DNA of 6,730 bases from Candidatus Sordicultor fermentans (lineage in GTDB: Bacteria > Atribacterota > Atribacteria > Atribacterales > Caldatribacteriaceae), in assembly GCA_002385475.1 (NCBI GenBank), contig DGDO01000025.1, forward strand, positions 1 through 6,730, written 5' to 3'. This document shows, piece by piece, positions 1 to 5,899 of this stretch. Below the pieces are notes generated by a model. It was given only the letters and a program-made list of their open reading frames with translations. It searched no databases and was not told the DNA's origin. Numbering within the stretch: position 1 is the first letter of the stretch; each line of letters starts with the position of its first letter. The translations under genes were made by a program, and so were the position numbers.

Positions 1-1
1 T

Positions 2-190
2 TTTATTTTCTTTTTTTTTTTCAAGCAGAAGAGAGGGGTGGAGACCCTTTTGAAAATTATCCTCGTCTTTGCTATTATTTATCCTCTGGGTAACAGATTG
101 AGTGGAATTTTCGGGGGGCTAAATGGAGATCTTGTGGGTCTGGGGATTGAGCTGGCAGAAATTTTGATTTTAGCAGGAGGTAGATTTTGA
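2..190 (+). CDS. cobS: Adenosylcobinamide-GDP ribazoletransferase (cobalamin-5'-phosphate synthase), C-terminal part
   Basis: This is the last 62 codons of a membrane protein whose start lies before the window; the frame is open from base 2 to the TGA at 188-190. CobS joins adenosylcobinamide-GDP to alpha-ribazole (phosphate) in the cytoplasmic membrane, the step that attaches the lower ligand of B12. The visible part has a Phe-rich hydrophobic stretch, a basic loop (KQKRG), a hydrophobic helix, and then FGGLNGDLVGLGIELAEI, which matches the family's conserved C-terminal pattern (GGxTGDxxGAxxExxE). The ending is natural for CobS, so the gene is truncated only by the window edge. Its stop overlaps the TTG start of the next gene. 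A run of eleven Ts (11-21) lies inside the coding frame. The identification rests on this short C-terminal signature and on the B12 context. Confidence 0.85.
   Translation, partial: FIFFFFFKQKRGVETLLKIILVFAIIYPLGNRLSGIFGGLNGDLVGLGIELAEILILAGGRF
175..180 (+). promoter_or_regulatory. Ribosome binding site that sets a TTG start
   Basis: A perfect AGGAGG lies six bases before TTG (187-189). No ATG or GTG in this frame fits better, and the protein then begins directly before the conserved CPGSMGEL motif. The site lies inside the end of cobS, which favours translational coupling. Confidence 0.8.
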
Positions 191-1071
191 GAAAAAGAGC
201 TATTTGTCCAGGAAGCATGGGGGAATTAGTACAGGGATTCCGAGAGGGGAAGGAGGTTCTCATCTCTTTGCCCATCGACCGCTACAGCGAGATGGAGGTA
301 ATCTGGCAAGAAGAAAAGAGAGGGAAAGAGAAGAGAAACATCCTGTGGAAGAGCGAAAAAGCGCTGGAAATAGCCCTGAGAGAATGGGGCATGGAACACC
401 TGGTCGGACAGGTCGCTTTTCGCCGTCTGCGAGAAATCCCGGAGGGTAAGGGCCTGGCCTCGAGCACTGCTGACATTGCTGCTCTTTTAGGAGCTCTTGC
501 ACGACTCCTGGGGAGGCCTCTTCGAGAAGAAGAAATCGCGAGAATAGCGTTGCAGGTGGAGCCCACCGATGGTGTTTTTTTCTCGGAGCTCTCTGTTTTT
601 GACCATTTAGAGGGACAAGTTAAATTATCTTTGCCCCTGCCTCGTTATCTGGGAGTGGTGGTGGTGGAACTACCAGGAAAGAGAGACACTTTAACGCTGG
701 ATAGAGAAAAGCTGCGAAAGAATTGGGAGAGACACCGCCGGGACGTAGAAGAGGCTTTTTATCTTGTGGAGCGAGGATTAGAAGAGGGAGACCTCTCTTT
801 GGTGGGGCGAGGAGCCACTTTAAGTGGCGAGATTGTGCAGGAAGCGGAAAAAGAAGATTTATGGGAGAAGGTGATTTCTCTTTATCGAGAGATAGGTGCT
901 GTGGGGGTAAACCGGGCTCATACCGGGAGAGCCTTGGGAATCTTATTTGACCGAAGAGTATATGCTCCGCAGGAGATGCTCTCTCGGGTAAGGGAAGCGC
1001 TAAAGGGGGAAGAAGTGAAAATAGAAGTTAACGCAGTTATTTCTGGAGGAGTGAGGGTGGTGGAACTATGA
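187..1071 (+). CDS. pduX: GHMP-family kinase, PduX-like L-threonine kinase
   Basis: The 294-residue protein is a GHMP-superfamily kinase of the PduX type, which phosphorylates L-threonine with ATP to give L-threonine-O-3-phosphate, the precursor of the aminopropanol linker of B12. Visible marks are CPGSMGELVQG (residues 7-17, the PduX N-terminal motif), the ATP-binding loop PEGKGLASSTAD (85-96), EPTDGVFF (125-132), and a Gly-rich C-terminal segment GAVGVNRAHTGRALG (237-251). The length is normal for PduX. It starts at TTG with a perfect AGGAGG. It overlaps cobS upstream by four bases, and its TGA overlaps the cobC ATG (ATGA, 1068-1071). Lying between cobS and cobC supports a B12 role over other GHMP substrates such as homoserine or mevalonate. 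The exact substrate is inferred from the motif pattern and neighbours. Confidence 0.85.
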   Translation: MRKRAICPGSMGELVQGFREGKEVLISLPIDRYSEMEVIWQEEKRGKEKRNILWKSEKALEIALREWGMEHLVGQVAFRRLREIPEGKGLASSTADIAALLGALARLLGRPLREEEIARIALQVEPTDGVFFSELSVFDHLEGQVKLSLPLPRYLGVVVVELPGKRDTLTLDREKLRKNWERHRRDVEEAFYLVERGLEEGDLSLVGRGATLSGEIVQEAEKEDLWEKVISLYREIGAVGVNRAHTGRALGILFDRRVYAPQEMLSRVREALKGEEVKIEVNAVISGGVRVVEL

Positions 1072-1664
1072 AAGAGATTTATTTGCTTCGCCATGGCGAT
1101 ACCGATGCTACGGAAAAAGGCTATTTTGCTGGCTGGACCGACGTCCCTCTCTCTCCAAAGGGCGAAAGAAGAATTAATAAAGTGAGAGAAATTCTAAAAG
1201 GAGTGGAGTTTGAGCGAGTTTTTGTAAGCCCCCTCTGTCGTACTCAGGAGACCGCCCGGCTGGTCGCTCCTTCTGAGAGCTGGGAAGTAAGAGAAGAGAT
1301 CAAGGAGCGCTCTTTTGGAAGCTGGGAGGGAAAAAGCTGGGAAGATTTGGAAAAAGAATCCCCCGAGGAAGTTAAAAAATGGAGAGAGGCTCCTTCTCTC
1401 TTTGTTCCTCCCGGAGGGGAAAGTTTTTCAACTATTCTGGAGCGAGTGGTTCCTTTTTGGGAAGAGCTCCTCAGTAGACCAGAAGAAAGAGTGCTTGTGG
1501 TTACCCACGGGGGGGTGATTCGCTCTATATTTGCTTATCTTTTGGAAGTGGACTTTGCGGCCACTTATTGCTTTCTTTTTGACCCTGGAGTCCTCGTTAA
1601 AACGAGAGGAAACCATTCTTTTTGTCAGGTGGTGAACATATTAAACACCGAGATAGAGCCGTAG
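1068..1664 (+). CDS. cobC: Histidine phosphatase, probable alpha-ribazole phosphatase
   Basis: The 198-residue protein belongs to the histidine phosphatase (phosphoglycerate mutase-like) superfamily. The catalytic signature LRHGDTD has Arg8 and His9, the phospho-accepting histidine. The other pocket residues appear to be Arg58 (SPLCRTQETA), Glu80 (KERSFGSWEG) and His147 (VTHGG). The phosphatase removes phosphate from alpha-ribazole-5'-phosphate or adenosylcobalamin-5'-phosphate in the last part of B12 synthesis. Length and the GWTDVPLSPKG segment fit CobC and its close relatives. Phosphoglycerate mutase homologues can look similar, so the assignment leans on the neighbours cobS, pduX and cbiB. 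The ATG overlaps the pduX stop. It ends with an amber TAG, after which the same frame stays open for another 35 codons (see separate entry). Confidence 0.85.
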   Translation: MKEIYLLRHGDTDATEKGYFAGWTDVPLSPKGERRINKVREILKGVEFERVFVSPLCRTQETARLVAPSESWEVREEIKERSFGSWEGKSWEDLEKESPEEVKKWREAPSLFVPPGGESFSTILERVVPFWEELLSRPEERVLVVTHGGVIRSIFAYLLEVDFAATYCFLFDPGVLVKTRGNHSFCQVVNILNTEIEP

Positions 1665-1676
1665 GCGAGCGCTTTG

Positions 1677-1772
1677 ATGGCAGCCTCTCCCTTTTCTATT
1701 GTGCGAGGTAGCCGCTATCGCGAGGGGGTACAAAACAGCTTGCGGCAACTAGAAAAGGCACAAAAAAGATAA
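1677..1772 (+). other. Unrecognised short ORF in frame after the cobC stop
   Basis: From ATG 1677 the frame encodes 31 residues, beginning MAASPFSIVRGSRYREGV and ending in a charged tail, before TAA. It is in the same frame as cobC, four codons past the amber stop, so it could be a readthrough extension, the remnant of a lost gene, or chance. No ribosome site precedes the ATG. I do not recognise the peptide and assign no function. Confidence 0.2.
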
Positions 1773-1791
1773 GAAAAATTAAAACAAACTA

Positions 1792-1804
1792 CGCCGGGGC
1801 GGCG
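1792..1804 (+). other. Small GC-rich hairpin
   Basis: CGCCG and CGGCG can pair around a GGG loop, a perfect five-base-pair GC stem. It stands out because the bases before it are almost all A or T. There is no T run directly after it, so it is not a classical terminator. It sits six bases before the palindrome at 1810, and the two could form part of one leader structure. Confidence 0.35.
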
Positions 1805-1809
1805 GTGTG

Positions 1810-1825
1810 AAGAAAGCGCTTTCTT
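1810..1825 (+). promoter_or_regulatory. Sixteen-base perfect palindrome before the cbiB leader ORF
   Basis: AAGAAAGCGCTTTCTT reads the same on both strands. It is followed by further Ts (to 1828) and then the ribosome site at 1831. It could be an operator for a dimeric regulator. It could also act as a weak attenuator hairpin (AAGAAA paired with TTTCTT around GCGC, plus Ts), but that stem is weak. No known operator consensus is recognised. Confidence 0.35.
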
Positions 1826-1843
1826 TTTAGGGAGGAAGTTACA

Positions 1844-1888
1844 ATGATTTCTGTGGTTAATCATAGATATTTTGAGGTGGAGCCCTAA
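1844..1888 (+). CDS. Possible 14-residue leader peptide coupled to cbiB
   Basis: ATG at 1844 follows GGAGG (1831-1835) with eight bases of spacing, and the ORF MISVVNHRYFEVEP ends in TAA, whose last A is the A of the cbiB ATG (TAATG). The ribosome site is as good as those of the real genes, which argues that it is translated. The peptide has no runs of one amino acid that would suggest amino-acid attenuation. It resembles no family I know. It may be a coupling leader for cbiB, or the surviving N-terminus of a lost gene. Confidence 0.35.
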   Translation: MISVVNHRYFEVEP

Positions 1889-2850
1889 TGGTGGGCGCTT
1901 TGAATTTGCTGACAGGATTCTTTTTAGATTTTTTTCTGGGAGACCCAGGAGGAAGATGGCACGTGGTGGTGGGAATTGGTAAATTAATTGAAGGCTTAGA
2001 AAAAGCTCTTTTTCCCCAGGAACGCCACTTCCGGCGAGAATTTGTTCTGGGTTTTGTGGTAGTGGTGGCGATGGTAGGGGGGCTGGGAGTAAGCTACTTT
2101 TTTCTCCGTCGTTTTCTCCGTTCTTATTCTTTGTTTCTCTTTTCGGTGGTGGAGGTTTACCTCATCTTTAATTTTTTATCTTTGCGCACCTTATTGCGCC
2201 GGGGAGAGGAAGTGAAGAAGGCTCTGGATGAGGGGGATCTGCCCCGGGCGCGGAAAAGCTTAAAGCACCTGGTGGGAAGAGACACCGAGTATCTTTCAGA
2301 GTGGGAAGTAGTAAGGGGGTGCGTGGAGTCTTTAGCAGAAAGCTTTAACGATGGAGTGATGGCCCCTCTCTTTTATATTTCTCTATTTGGCGCCTTAGGG
2401 GGTTTGATTTACAAAACAACCAATACTCTGGATTCCATGCTGGGCTACAGGGATTTTCGCTATTTTTTCTTTGGATTTGCCTCCGCTCGATTTGACGACA
2501 CCTTAAACTTCCTTCCCGCCCGCTTGAGCATTCTTTTTATTGCTTGCGCTGCCTCTATTTTGGGTCGCTGGGGAAGAAGTGCCTTGTCTGTAGCTTTTCG
2601 AGATGCTCGCAAACACGAAAGCCCCAACGCGGGGTGGCCAGAGAGTGCTATGGCTGGTGCTCTGGGGGTGAGGTTAGGAGGGGTAAATTACTACGGGGGA
2701 AAAAGAGAAGAGACTGCTTTTCTGGGGGATTTTGTTTTAGACCTCACTCCCGAGCGGATTGGAGAAGCGCTGTCGATTGTGCGCCTGGGTTCTTTTCTGG
2801 CTCTGGGATTTTTTACGGTAATTTCCATTTTGGTGGGCAGGATATGGTGA
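1888..2850 (+). CDS. cbiB: Adenosylcobinamide-phosphate synthase CbiB/CobD-type
   Basis: This 320-residue integral membrane enzyme amidates adenosylcobyric acid with aminopropanol or its phosphate, making (adenosyl)cobinamide (phosphate). Family signatures run through the whole length: the N-terminal FFLDFFLGDP (11-20) with the GxLI helix after it, GRDTEYLSEWEVVRGCVES (130-148), DGVMAPLFY (155-163), NTLDSMLGYR (179-188), FDDTLNFLPARL (202-213), and RDARKHESPNAGWPESAMAGA (238-258), followed by GVRLGG. The usual HPV of the first loop reads HVV here. About four to five hydrophobic segments are visible. The ATG has GAGGTGG seven bases upstream, and the stop of the 14-codon ORF overlaps it. The TGA overlaps the next start (TGATG). 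The length is normal and nothing is disrupted. Confidence 0.95.
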   Translation: MVGALNLLTGFFLDFFLGDPGGRWHVVVGIGKLIEGLEKALFPQERHFRREFVLGFVVVVAMVGGLGVSYFFLRRFLRSYSLFLFSVVEVYLIFNFLSLRTLLRRGEEVKKALDEGDLPRARKSLKHLVGRDTEYLSEWEVVRGCVESLAESFNDGVMAPLFYISLFGALGGLIYKTTNTLDSMLGYRDFRYFFFGFASARFDDTLNFLPARLSILFIACAASILGRWGRSALSVAFRDARKHESPNAGWPESAMAGALGVRLGGVNYYGGKREETAFLGDFVLDLTPERIGEALSIVRLGSFLALGFFTVISILVGRIW

Positions 2851-3959
2851 TGAGCAATATGGTTAAAACTGGTTCTTCCCCTGTTTCCCCTCCCCGCTAT
2901 GACCCTCATCGGCTGAAAAAGCAGGTATTGATTCCGGTGTTTATAAGCGTGGCGACCATTGCTTTCATTTTTTCTTTTTCGTCCTTCCGAGGGGTTACTC
3001 TCGACCTTTCTTCTTTTCGGCTTCTCCCCTTAGGGATAGGCCTGGTGTTGGTTGTATGCGCCTGGCTCATCGATAGCTTTCGTCTTTTTCTCACTATTCG
3101 GGCCTGGGGGAAAAAAATCCGCTTTTCCCATGCTCTTCAGGCCATGCTTTCCAATTATTTTTTGTCCTCTATCACTCCTTTTTCTACCGGGGGTAGTCCG
3201 GCTCAGGCTTATGTTTTAGCTCGTCGAGGGTTAACCTGGGGTGAGGCGGGGAGCCTGGTAACGGTTTGTGGCATTCTCTCTCAGGTGGGTTTATTGGCTT
3301 TGCTTTTCGTCTTTATCTTCGTTTTTAACATCGGAGTTCGCCTGGAGGGGGTGCTGCTTCACCTTCTCTATTCTTTTGCTATCTTGTATAGTGTGGTTTT
3401 ATTTCTCCTTTTTTTCTTTTTACACCGTCCCTCTCTCCTTTATCGCCTGACCGATTGGGGAATTTCCTGGGTAAAAAGAACTTTCAAGCGAACAAAATTT
3501 TCTGAAGAAGCGGTCAGAAAGTGGGTTGAGGAATTCTTCACCGATTTCCAGCGGGGATTTAGCATTCTCTTTTTAAGAAAACCCCAGTATTTAATCTGGA
3601 ACATCGTTTGTTATATGTTCAATTATTTATTTACTTTTTCTGTTGCCTATTTTGTCCTCCTTTCTTTGGGGGTACACCCTTCTTATTTAGAAGTGGTGGG
3701 AGCTCAGATTCCTCTTTATTACATTTTCTCCTTTATTCCCTCTCCCGGAGCTAGCGGGGGTGTAGAAATTACCCTGGCTTCGGTTTTTTTGCGGTTTGCT
3801 GGTGCTCGGCGCCTGGGGATGTTTATTCTCTTATGGAGAATCATCACCTATTATTTTCCTATGCTGGTAGGAGGAGCTTCGTTCTTCCAGCTTTTAGGAG
3901 AGGGGAACAACAACCAGAATGTCCCGGCGGTGGAAAAAAATGGAAGTTCCCGGGCTTGA
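2850..3959 (+). CDS. UPF0104 / lysylphosphatidylglycerol-synthase-TM-like membrane protein
   Basis: The 369-residue protein is a multi-pass membrane protein of the UPF0104 (LPG_synthase_TM, flippase-like) family. Key segments are SNYFLSSITPFSTGGSPAQAY (around residues 101-121; family pattern NxxxPxxxGGxPxxAY) and the C-terminal SFIPSPGASGGVE (294-306). Hydrophobic helices lie near 27-43, 57-77, 135-160, 171-191, 247-273, 285-297 and 324-346. There is no soluble synthase domain, so it is the short form; its substrate is unknown, and lipid transport or lipid-linked roles are only a family guess. I place the start at ATG 2850, which overlaps the cbiB stop; ATG 2844 and 2859 are alternatives, and the open frame further upstream lies inside cbiB. 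Its last 41 bases overlap birA. It is not a known B12 gene, and co-transcription is inferred from spacing. Confidence 0.85.
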   Translation: MSNMVKTGSSPVSPPRYDPHRLKKQVLIPVFISVATIAFIFSFSSFRGVTLDLSSFRLLPLGIGLVLVVCAWLIDSFRLFLTIRAWGKKIRFSHALQAMLSNYFLSSITPFSTGGSPAQAYVLARRGLTWGEAGSLVTVCGILSQVGLLALLFVFIFVFNIGVRLEGVLLHLLYSFAILYSVVLFLLFFFLHRPSLLYRLTDWGISWVKRTFKRTKFSEEAVRKWVEEFFTDFQRGFSILFLRKPQYLIWNIVCYMFNYLFTFSVAYFVLLSLGVHPSYLEVVGAQIPLYYIFSFIPSPGASGGVEITLASVFLRFAGARRLGMFILLWRIITYYFPMLVGGASFFQLLGEGNNNQNVPAVEKNGSSRA

Positions 3960-4689
3960 AAAAGTTCTAATCTATGAGACTGTTGGTTCTACAAACGACG
4001 AGGCGAAGCTCCTTGCCCGGGAAGGTTATCCTGAGGGGACGCTCGTTATAGCAGAAGAGCAAACAAAAGGCAGGGGCAGAAAAGGAAGAGACTGGTTTTC
4101 TGTTCCGGGGAAAAGCCTCACTTTTTCTCTTCTCCTTCGTCCTCCCCAGAGCACCTCTTTAGCTCTCCTTTGCGCCCTTTCTTGTGCCTGGGCTCTGGAG
4201 GAGAAGGGCTTTCACGTACTTCTTCGCTGGCCCAATGACATCCTTTTAGGAGATAAGAAAGTGGGAGGGATTCTGGTAGAGAGCTCCTTTTCCGGGGACG
4301 AGCTCCTTTGTGTGGTCGTGGGGGTGGGGATAAACGTGAATGAGACGAGAGAAGATTTCCCTCCTCCTTTGCGGGAGAGCGCCACTTCTCTTTTTCTGGC
4401 CTCTTCTTGTATGTGGCAGAGAGGAGAGGTTTTGAGGTCTTTTCTTTCCTTTTTCTTCCCTGTCTATTTTGCCTGGAAGGAGAGGGGAGGGGATTTTTCT
4501 CCCTGGATAGAAGACTATGAGAAACGCTCTTCTCTTCTGGGAAAAGAAGTGGTGGTGCGCTGGGGAGAAAGGACTGTTAGAGGAGTGGCGCGGGGCGTTA
4601 AAGAGGACGGCTCTCTTGTGCTCGCTAATTTCGAGGGAGAAACCCTCGTTTCCTGGGGAGAAGCCACGCTTCATGAAGGTGAGAGATGA
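3919..4689 (+). CDS. birA: Biotin--[biotin carboxyl carrier protein] ligase, monofunctional type
   Basis: The 256-residue enzyme activates biotin with ATP to biotinyl-AMP and transfers it to the lysine of biotin carboxyl carrier domains. Visible motifs are GSTNDEAK (23-30), the biotinyl-AMP loop GRGRKGR (51-57), RWPNDILLGDKKVGGILVE (103-121) with the catalytic-site Lys, and GVGINVN (135-141). The SH3-like C-terminal domain spans about 206-256. There is no N-terminal helix-turn-helix, so it should not be a biotin repressor. The start ATG 3919 has AGGAGAGGGG upstream (3896-3905), although the spacing is long; ATG 3940 is an alternative. It overlaps the preceding gene by 41 bases, and its TGA overlaps the start of the broken bioY (ATGA), so ligase and transporter were once a biotin unit. 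Confidence 0.93.
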   Translation: MSRRWKKMEVPGLEKVLIYETVGSTNDEAKLLAREGYPEGTLVIAEEQTKGRGRKGRDWFSVPGKSLTFSLLLRPPQSTSLALLCALSCAWALEEKGFHVLLRWPNDILLGDKKVGGILVESSFSGDELLCVVVGVGINVNETREDFPPPLRESATSLFLASSCMWQRGEVLRSFLSFFFPVYFAWKERGGDFSPWIEDYEKRSSLLGKEVVVRWGERTVRGVARGVKEDGSLVLANFEGETLVSWGEATLHEGER

Positions 4690-5130
4690 AAGCCTCTTCT
4701 CGGTTTCTCGTAAGATGCGCTCTCGCTATTCTTTGTGTGTGGTTTTTGCCCTTTTGTTCCGCTTTTCTTCAGGGATAGTCCCTTTTAGCTTCCTTCCTTT
4801 TTTTAGCTATTGTGAGTGGCTTTATTCTCTCTCCGGGAAGTTTTCTTTTCTGGGGTATGTTTTCCTGGGACTCGTAGGCTTTCCGGTTTTTACTTCTCCC
4901 TCCTTTGGAGGGTTAACTTATCTTCTTAATCCCCCTTTTGGATTTTTGCCAGGTTTTTTTATCTGTGGTGGAGCATGACCTTCCTTCTGGGTAGGCCGCT
5001 GGATTTTTACACCACTTTACAGATAGGATTTTTCCCCTTTATTGTGTTTGACCTCCTGAAAGCCGGAAGCTTTGCCTCTTGCCTTCCACGCTCTTTAGCA
5101 CCTTTCCTATTTTTGATTGATGAATCATAA
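4686..5130 (+). pseudogene. bioY: BioY biotin-transporter S-component, frameshifted and internally deleted
   Basis: BioY is the membrane biotin-binding component of ECF transporters. No single frame carries it here. From ATG 4686 the first frame gives a plausible N-terminus ending in ...ALAILCV and then stops at 4776-4778. Another frame gives SSGIVPFSFLPFF (about 4764-4802). The first frame returns with AIVSGFILSPGSFLF (about 4806-4850), and the second continues with YVFLGLVGFPVF and GGLTYLLNPPFGFLPGF, the BioY signature. The third frame finishes with RPLDFYTTLQIGFFPFIVFD and LLKA, typical of the BioY C-terminus. Between the last two pieces about 35-40 residues of the usual protein are missing. 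Shifts fall near TGTGTGTG (about 4733-4740) and a run of seven Ts (4798-4804). No functional protein is expected. Sequencing error could explain single shifts, but not the deletion. Confidence 0.8.
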
Positions 5131-5179
5131 GCGAGAGAAGGAAGGAGCGCTAAAAAGCAGGAAGGTTGAGCTTTGACTA

Positions 5180-5188
5180 TGCTATAAT
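5180..5188 (+). promoter_or_regulatory. Extended -10 promoter before the HEPN-MNT pair
   Basis: TGCTATAAT is a perfect extended -10 element (TG-N-TATAAT). No -35 box at 16-18 bases is seen; TTGAGC and TTGACT lie too close. Transcription would start near 5195, just before or at the ribosome site AAGGAGG (5195-5201). This leaves ATG 5187 outside the message and supports a downstream start codon for the HEPN gene. Confidence 0.6.
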
Positions 5189-5194
5189 GTCAAA

Positions 5195-5201
5195 AAGGAG
5201 G
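5195..5201 (+). promoter_or_regulatory. Ribosome binding site of the HEPN gene
   Basis: AAGGAGG lies 12 bases before GTG 5214, a little long. TTG 5202 abuts it and is too close to serve. The first residues after GTG (VGRAFDWLRQAERDL) match the usual beginning of small HEPN proteins. Confidence 0.5.
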
Positions 5202-5213
5202 TTGGCGCTCAAG

Positions 5214-5613
5214 GTGGGGAGAGCTTTTGACTGGTTGAGGCAAGCAGAAAGAGACTTACAACAAGCTCTCTCTTCAGAGGACTGGGATATTATGAATGGG
5301 CATGCTTTGCTTCGCACCAGGCAGCGGACGGAAAAAGCGGTAAAAGCTCTACACCTCTTTATGGGGCAAGAAGCATGGGGGCACGTGGTGGCAAGGCTTC
5401 TTTTGGAGCTTCCTATTTTTGTTCCTGAGCATTTGGTAGAGAAGGGGAAAGTTCTTGACGGACACTACATCCCCCCCTTGCTACCCCAACAGCTTTCCTG
5501 AAGGTGCTCCGTTTGAACATTTTGGTTTCCTACAAGCTAAGGAGGCAGTGGATTATGCCCGTGAGATCCTTGAATTCGTCCGTGCTCAAATGGCCGAGGA
5601 GAGAAGAAGTTGA
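5214..5613 (+). pseudogene. HEPN-domain protein (PF05168 type), three frame disruptions
   Basis: HEPN proteins are small helical partners of MNT nucleotidyltransferases, often the toxin or RNase half of such modules. Frame one from GTG 5214 gives GRAFDWLRQAERDLQQAL. At about 5287-5291 the correct reading moves to another frame, which yields YEWACFASHQAA (5291-5326). Near 5327-5331 it returns to frame one with EKAVKALHLFMGQEAWGHVV and continues to KVLDGHYIP. At the run of seven Cs (5471-5477) it moves again and gives YPNSFPEGAPFEHFG, then AVDYAREILEFVRAQMAEERRS, to TGA 5611-5613. As read, the protein stops early at 5501 and has 13 wrong residues in the core helix. The restored protein would have about 132 residues, and I see no RX4-6H RNase motif in it. 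The three shifts look like small indels; sequencing error is possible. Confidence 0.85.
5539..5545 (+). promoter_or_regulatory. Ribosome binding site of the MNT gene
   Basis: AAGGAGG lies nine bases before ATG 5555, inside the ancestral 3' end of the HEPN gene. It favours ATG 5555 over GTG 5504 or GTG 5582 as the start. Confidence 0.55.
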
Positions 5614-5899
5614 GGAAGCGCTTCTTTCCTGGGTAGAAAAAGAGAAAAGAAAAAACCCTGACATCCTGCGTATCGGTGTTTTTGGTTCCTACAATGCTCC
5701 TTTCTGGGGAGTGGGGAGCGACCTGGATGTGGTGGTGGTTTTACGAAGATCTCCTTATCCCTTCTGGGAGCGGTCACGATACTTTGATACTATGAGCCTG
5801 CCGGTCCCCGTTGACCTTTTGGTTTACACCGATGAAGAATTTGAGAAATTAGAAGGACGTTTCGCTCAAGTTATGCAAAAAGAGGTCCGGTGGCTATAG
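5555..5899 (+). CDS. MNT-type minimal nucleotidyltransferase, probable antitoxin partner of HEPN
   Basis: The 114-residue protein is a minimal nucleotidyltransferase of the polymerase-beta superfamily. It has an exact GSX10DXD motif: Gly44-Ser45, then Asp56 and Asp58 in VGSDLDVVVVL, with a third carboxylate, Asp87, in PVPVDLLVY. The usual ARG after GSY is replaced by NAP, a change of unclear meaning. In MntA-HepT modules the MNT protein modifies the HEPN partner and neutralises it; this is family knowledge, not shown here. ATG 5555 has a good ribosome site. GTG 5582 is the alternative and would remove nine residues that read the HEPN end in another frame. The gene overlaps the ancestral HEPN end (to 5613) and is intact, unlike its partner. 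Confidence 0.8.
   Translation: MPVRSLNSSVLKWPRREEVEEALLSWVEKEKRKNPDILRIGVFGSYNAPFWGVGSDLDVVVVLRRSPYPFWERSRYFDTMSLPVPVDLLVYTDEEFEKLEGRFAQVMQKEVRWL

Larger units (their letters stand above)
1665..1887 (+). other. Intergenic leader region before cbiB
   Basis: This is the only sizeable gap in the B12 block. In order it holds an open stretch in the cobC frame (to 1772), an A-rich tract (about 1758-1791), a small GC hairpin (1792-1804), a 16-base palindrome (1810-1825) followed by Ts, a ribosome site (1831-1835), and a 14-codon ORF that runs into cbiB. I looked for a cobalamin riboswitch (B12 box around GCCACTG) and did not find one here. No promoter with both good -35 and -10 boxes stands out. 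The layout suggests a translated leader or an attenuation site, but this is inference. Confidence 0.4.

Noticed and set aside
1..186. Cobalamin riboswitch before pduX
   Set aside because: The region is coding for the CobS C-terminus, and no B12-box-like element is present.
1671..1706. Similarity between GATGGCAGCCTCTCCC here and GATGGCTTCCCCCC at 6474
   Set aside because: The match is short, gapped and of low complexity; it does not extend into flanking sequence.
2544..2849. Long upstream open extension of the UPF0104 frame inside cbiB
   Set aside because: The translation is rich in Cys and Arg, unlike a membrane protein, and cbiB is clearly coding in the other frame. The start at 2850 overlapping the cbiB stop fits better.
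4246..4674. 142-codon ORF on the minus strand
   Set aside because: It is a shadow of birA with a composition rich in Ser, Pro, Arg and His, and birA motifs are clear on the plus strand.
5166..5213. HEPN start at TTG 5166 or ATG 5187
   Set aside because: Both lie in or before the extended -10 element and have no ribosome site; homologous sequence begins at about 5217.
5504..5554. MNT start at GTG 5504
   Set aside because: This part is the ancestral HEPN coding sequence read in another frame, and a good ribosome site precedes ATG 5555 instead.
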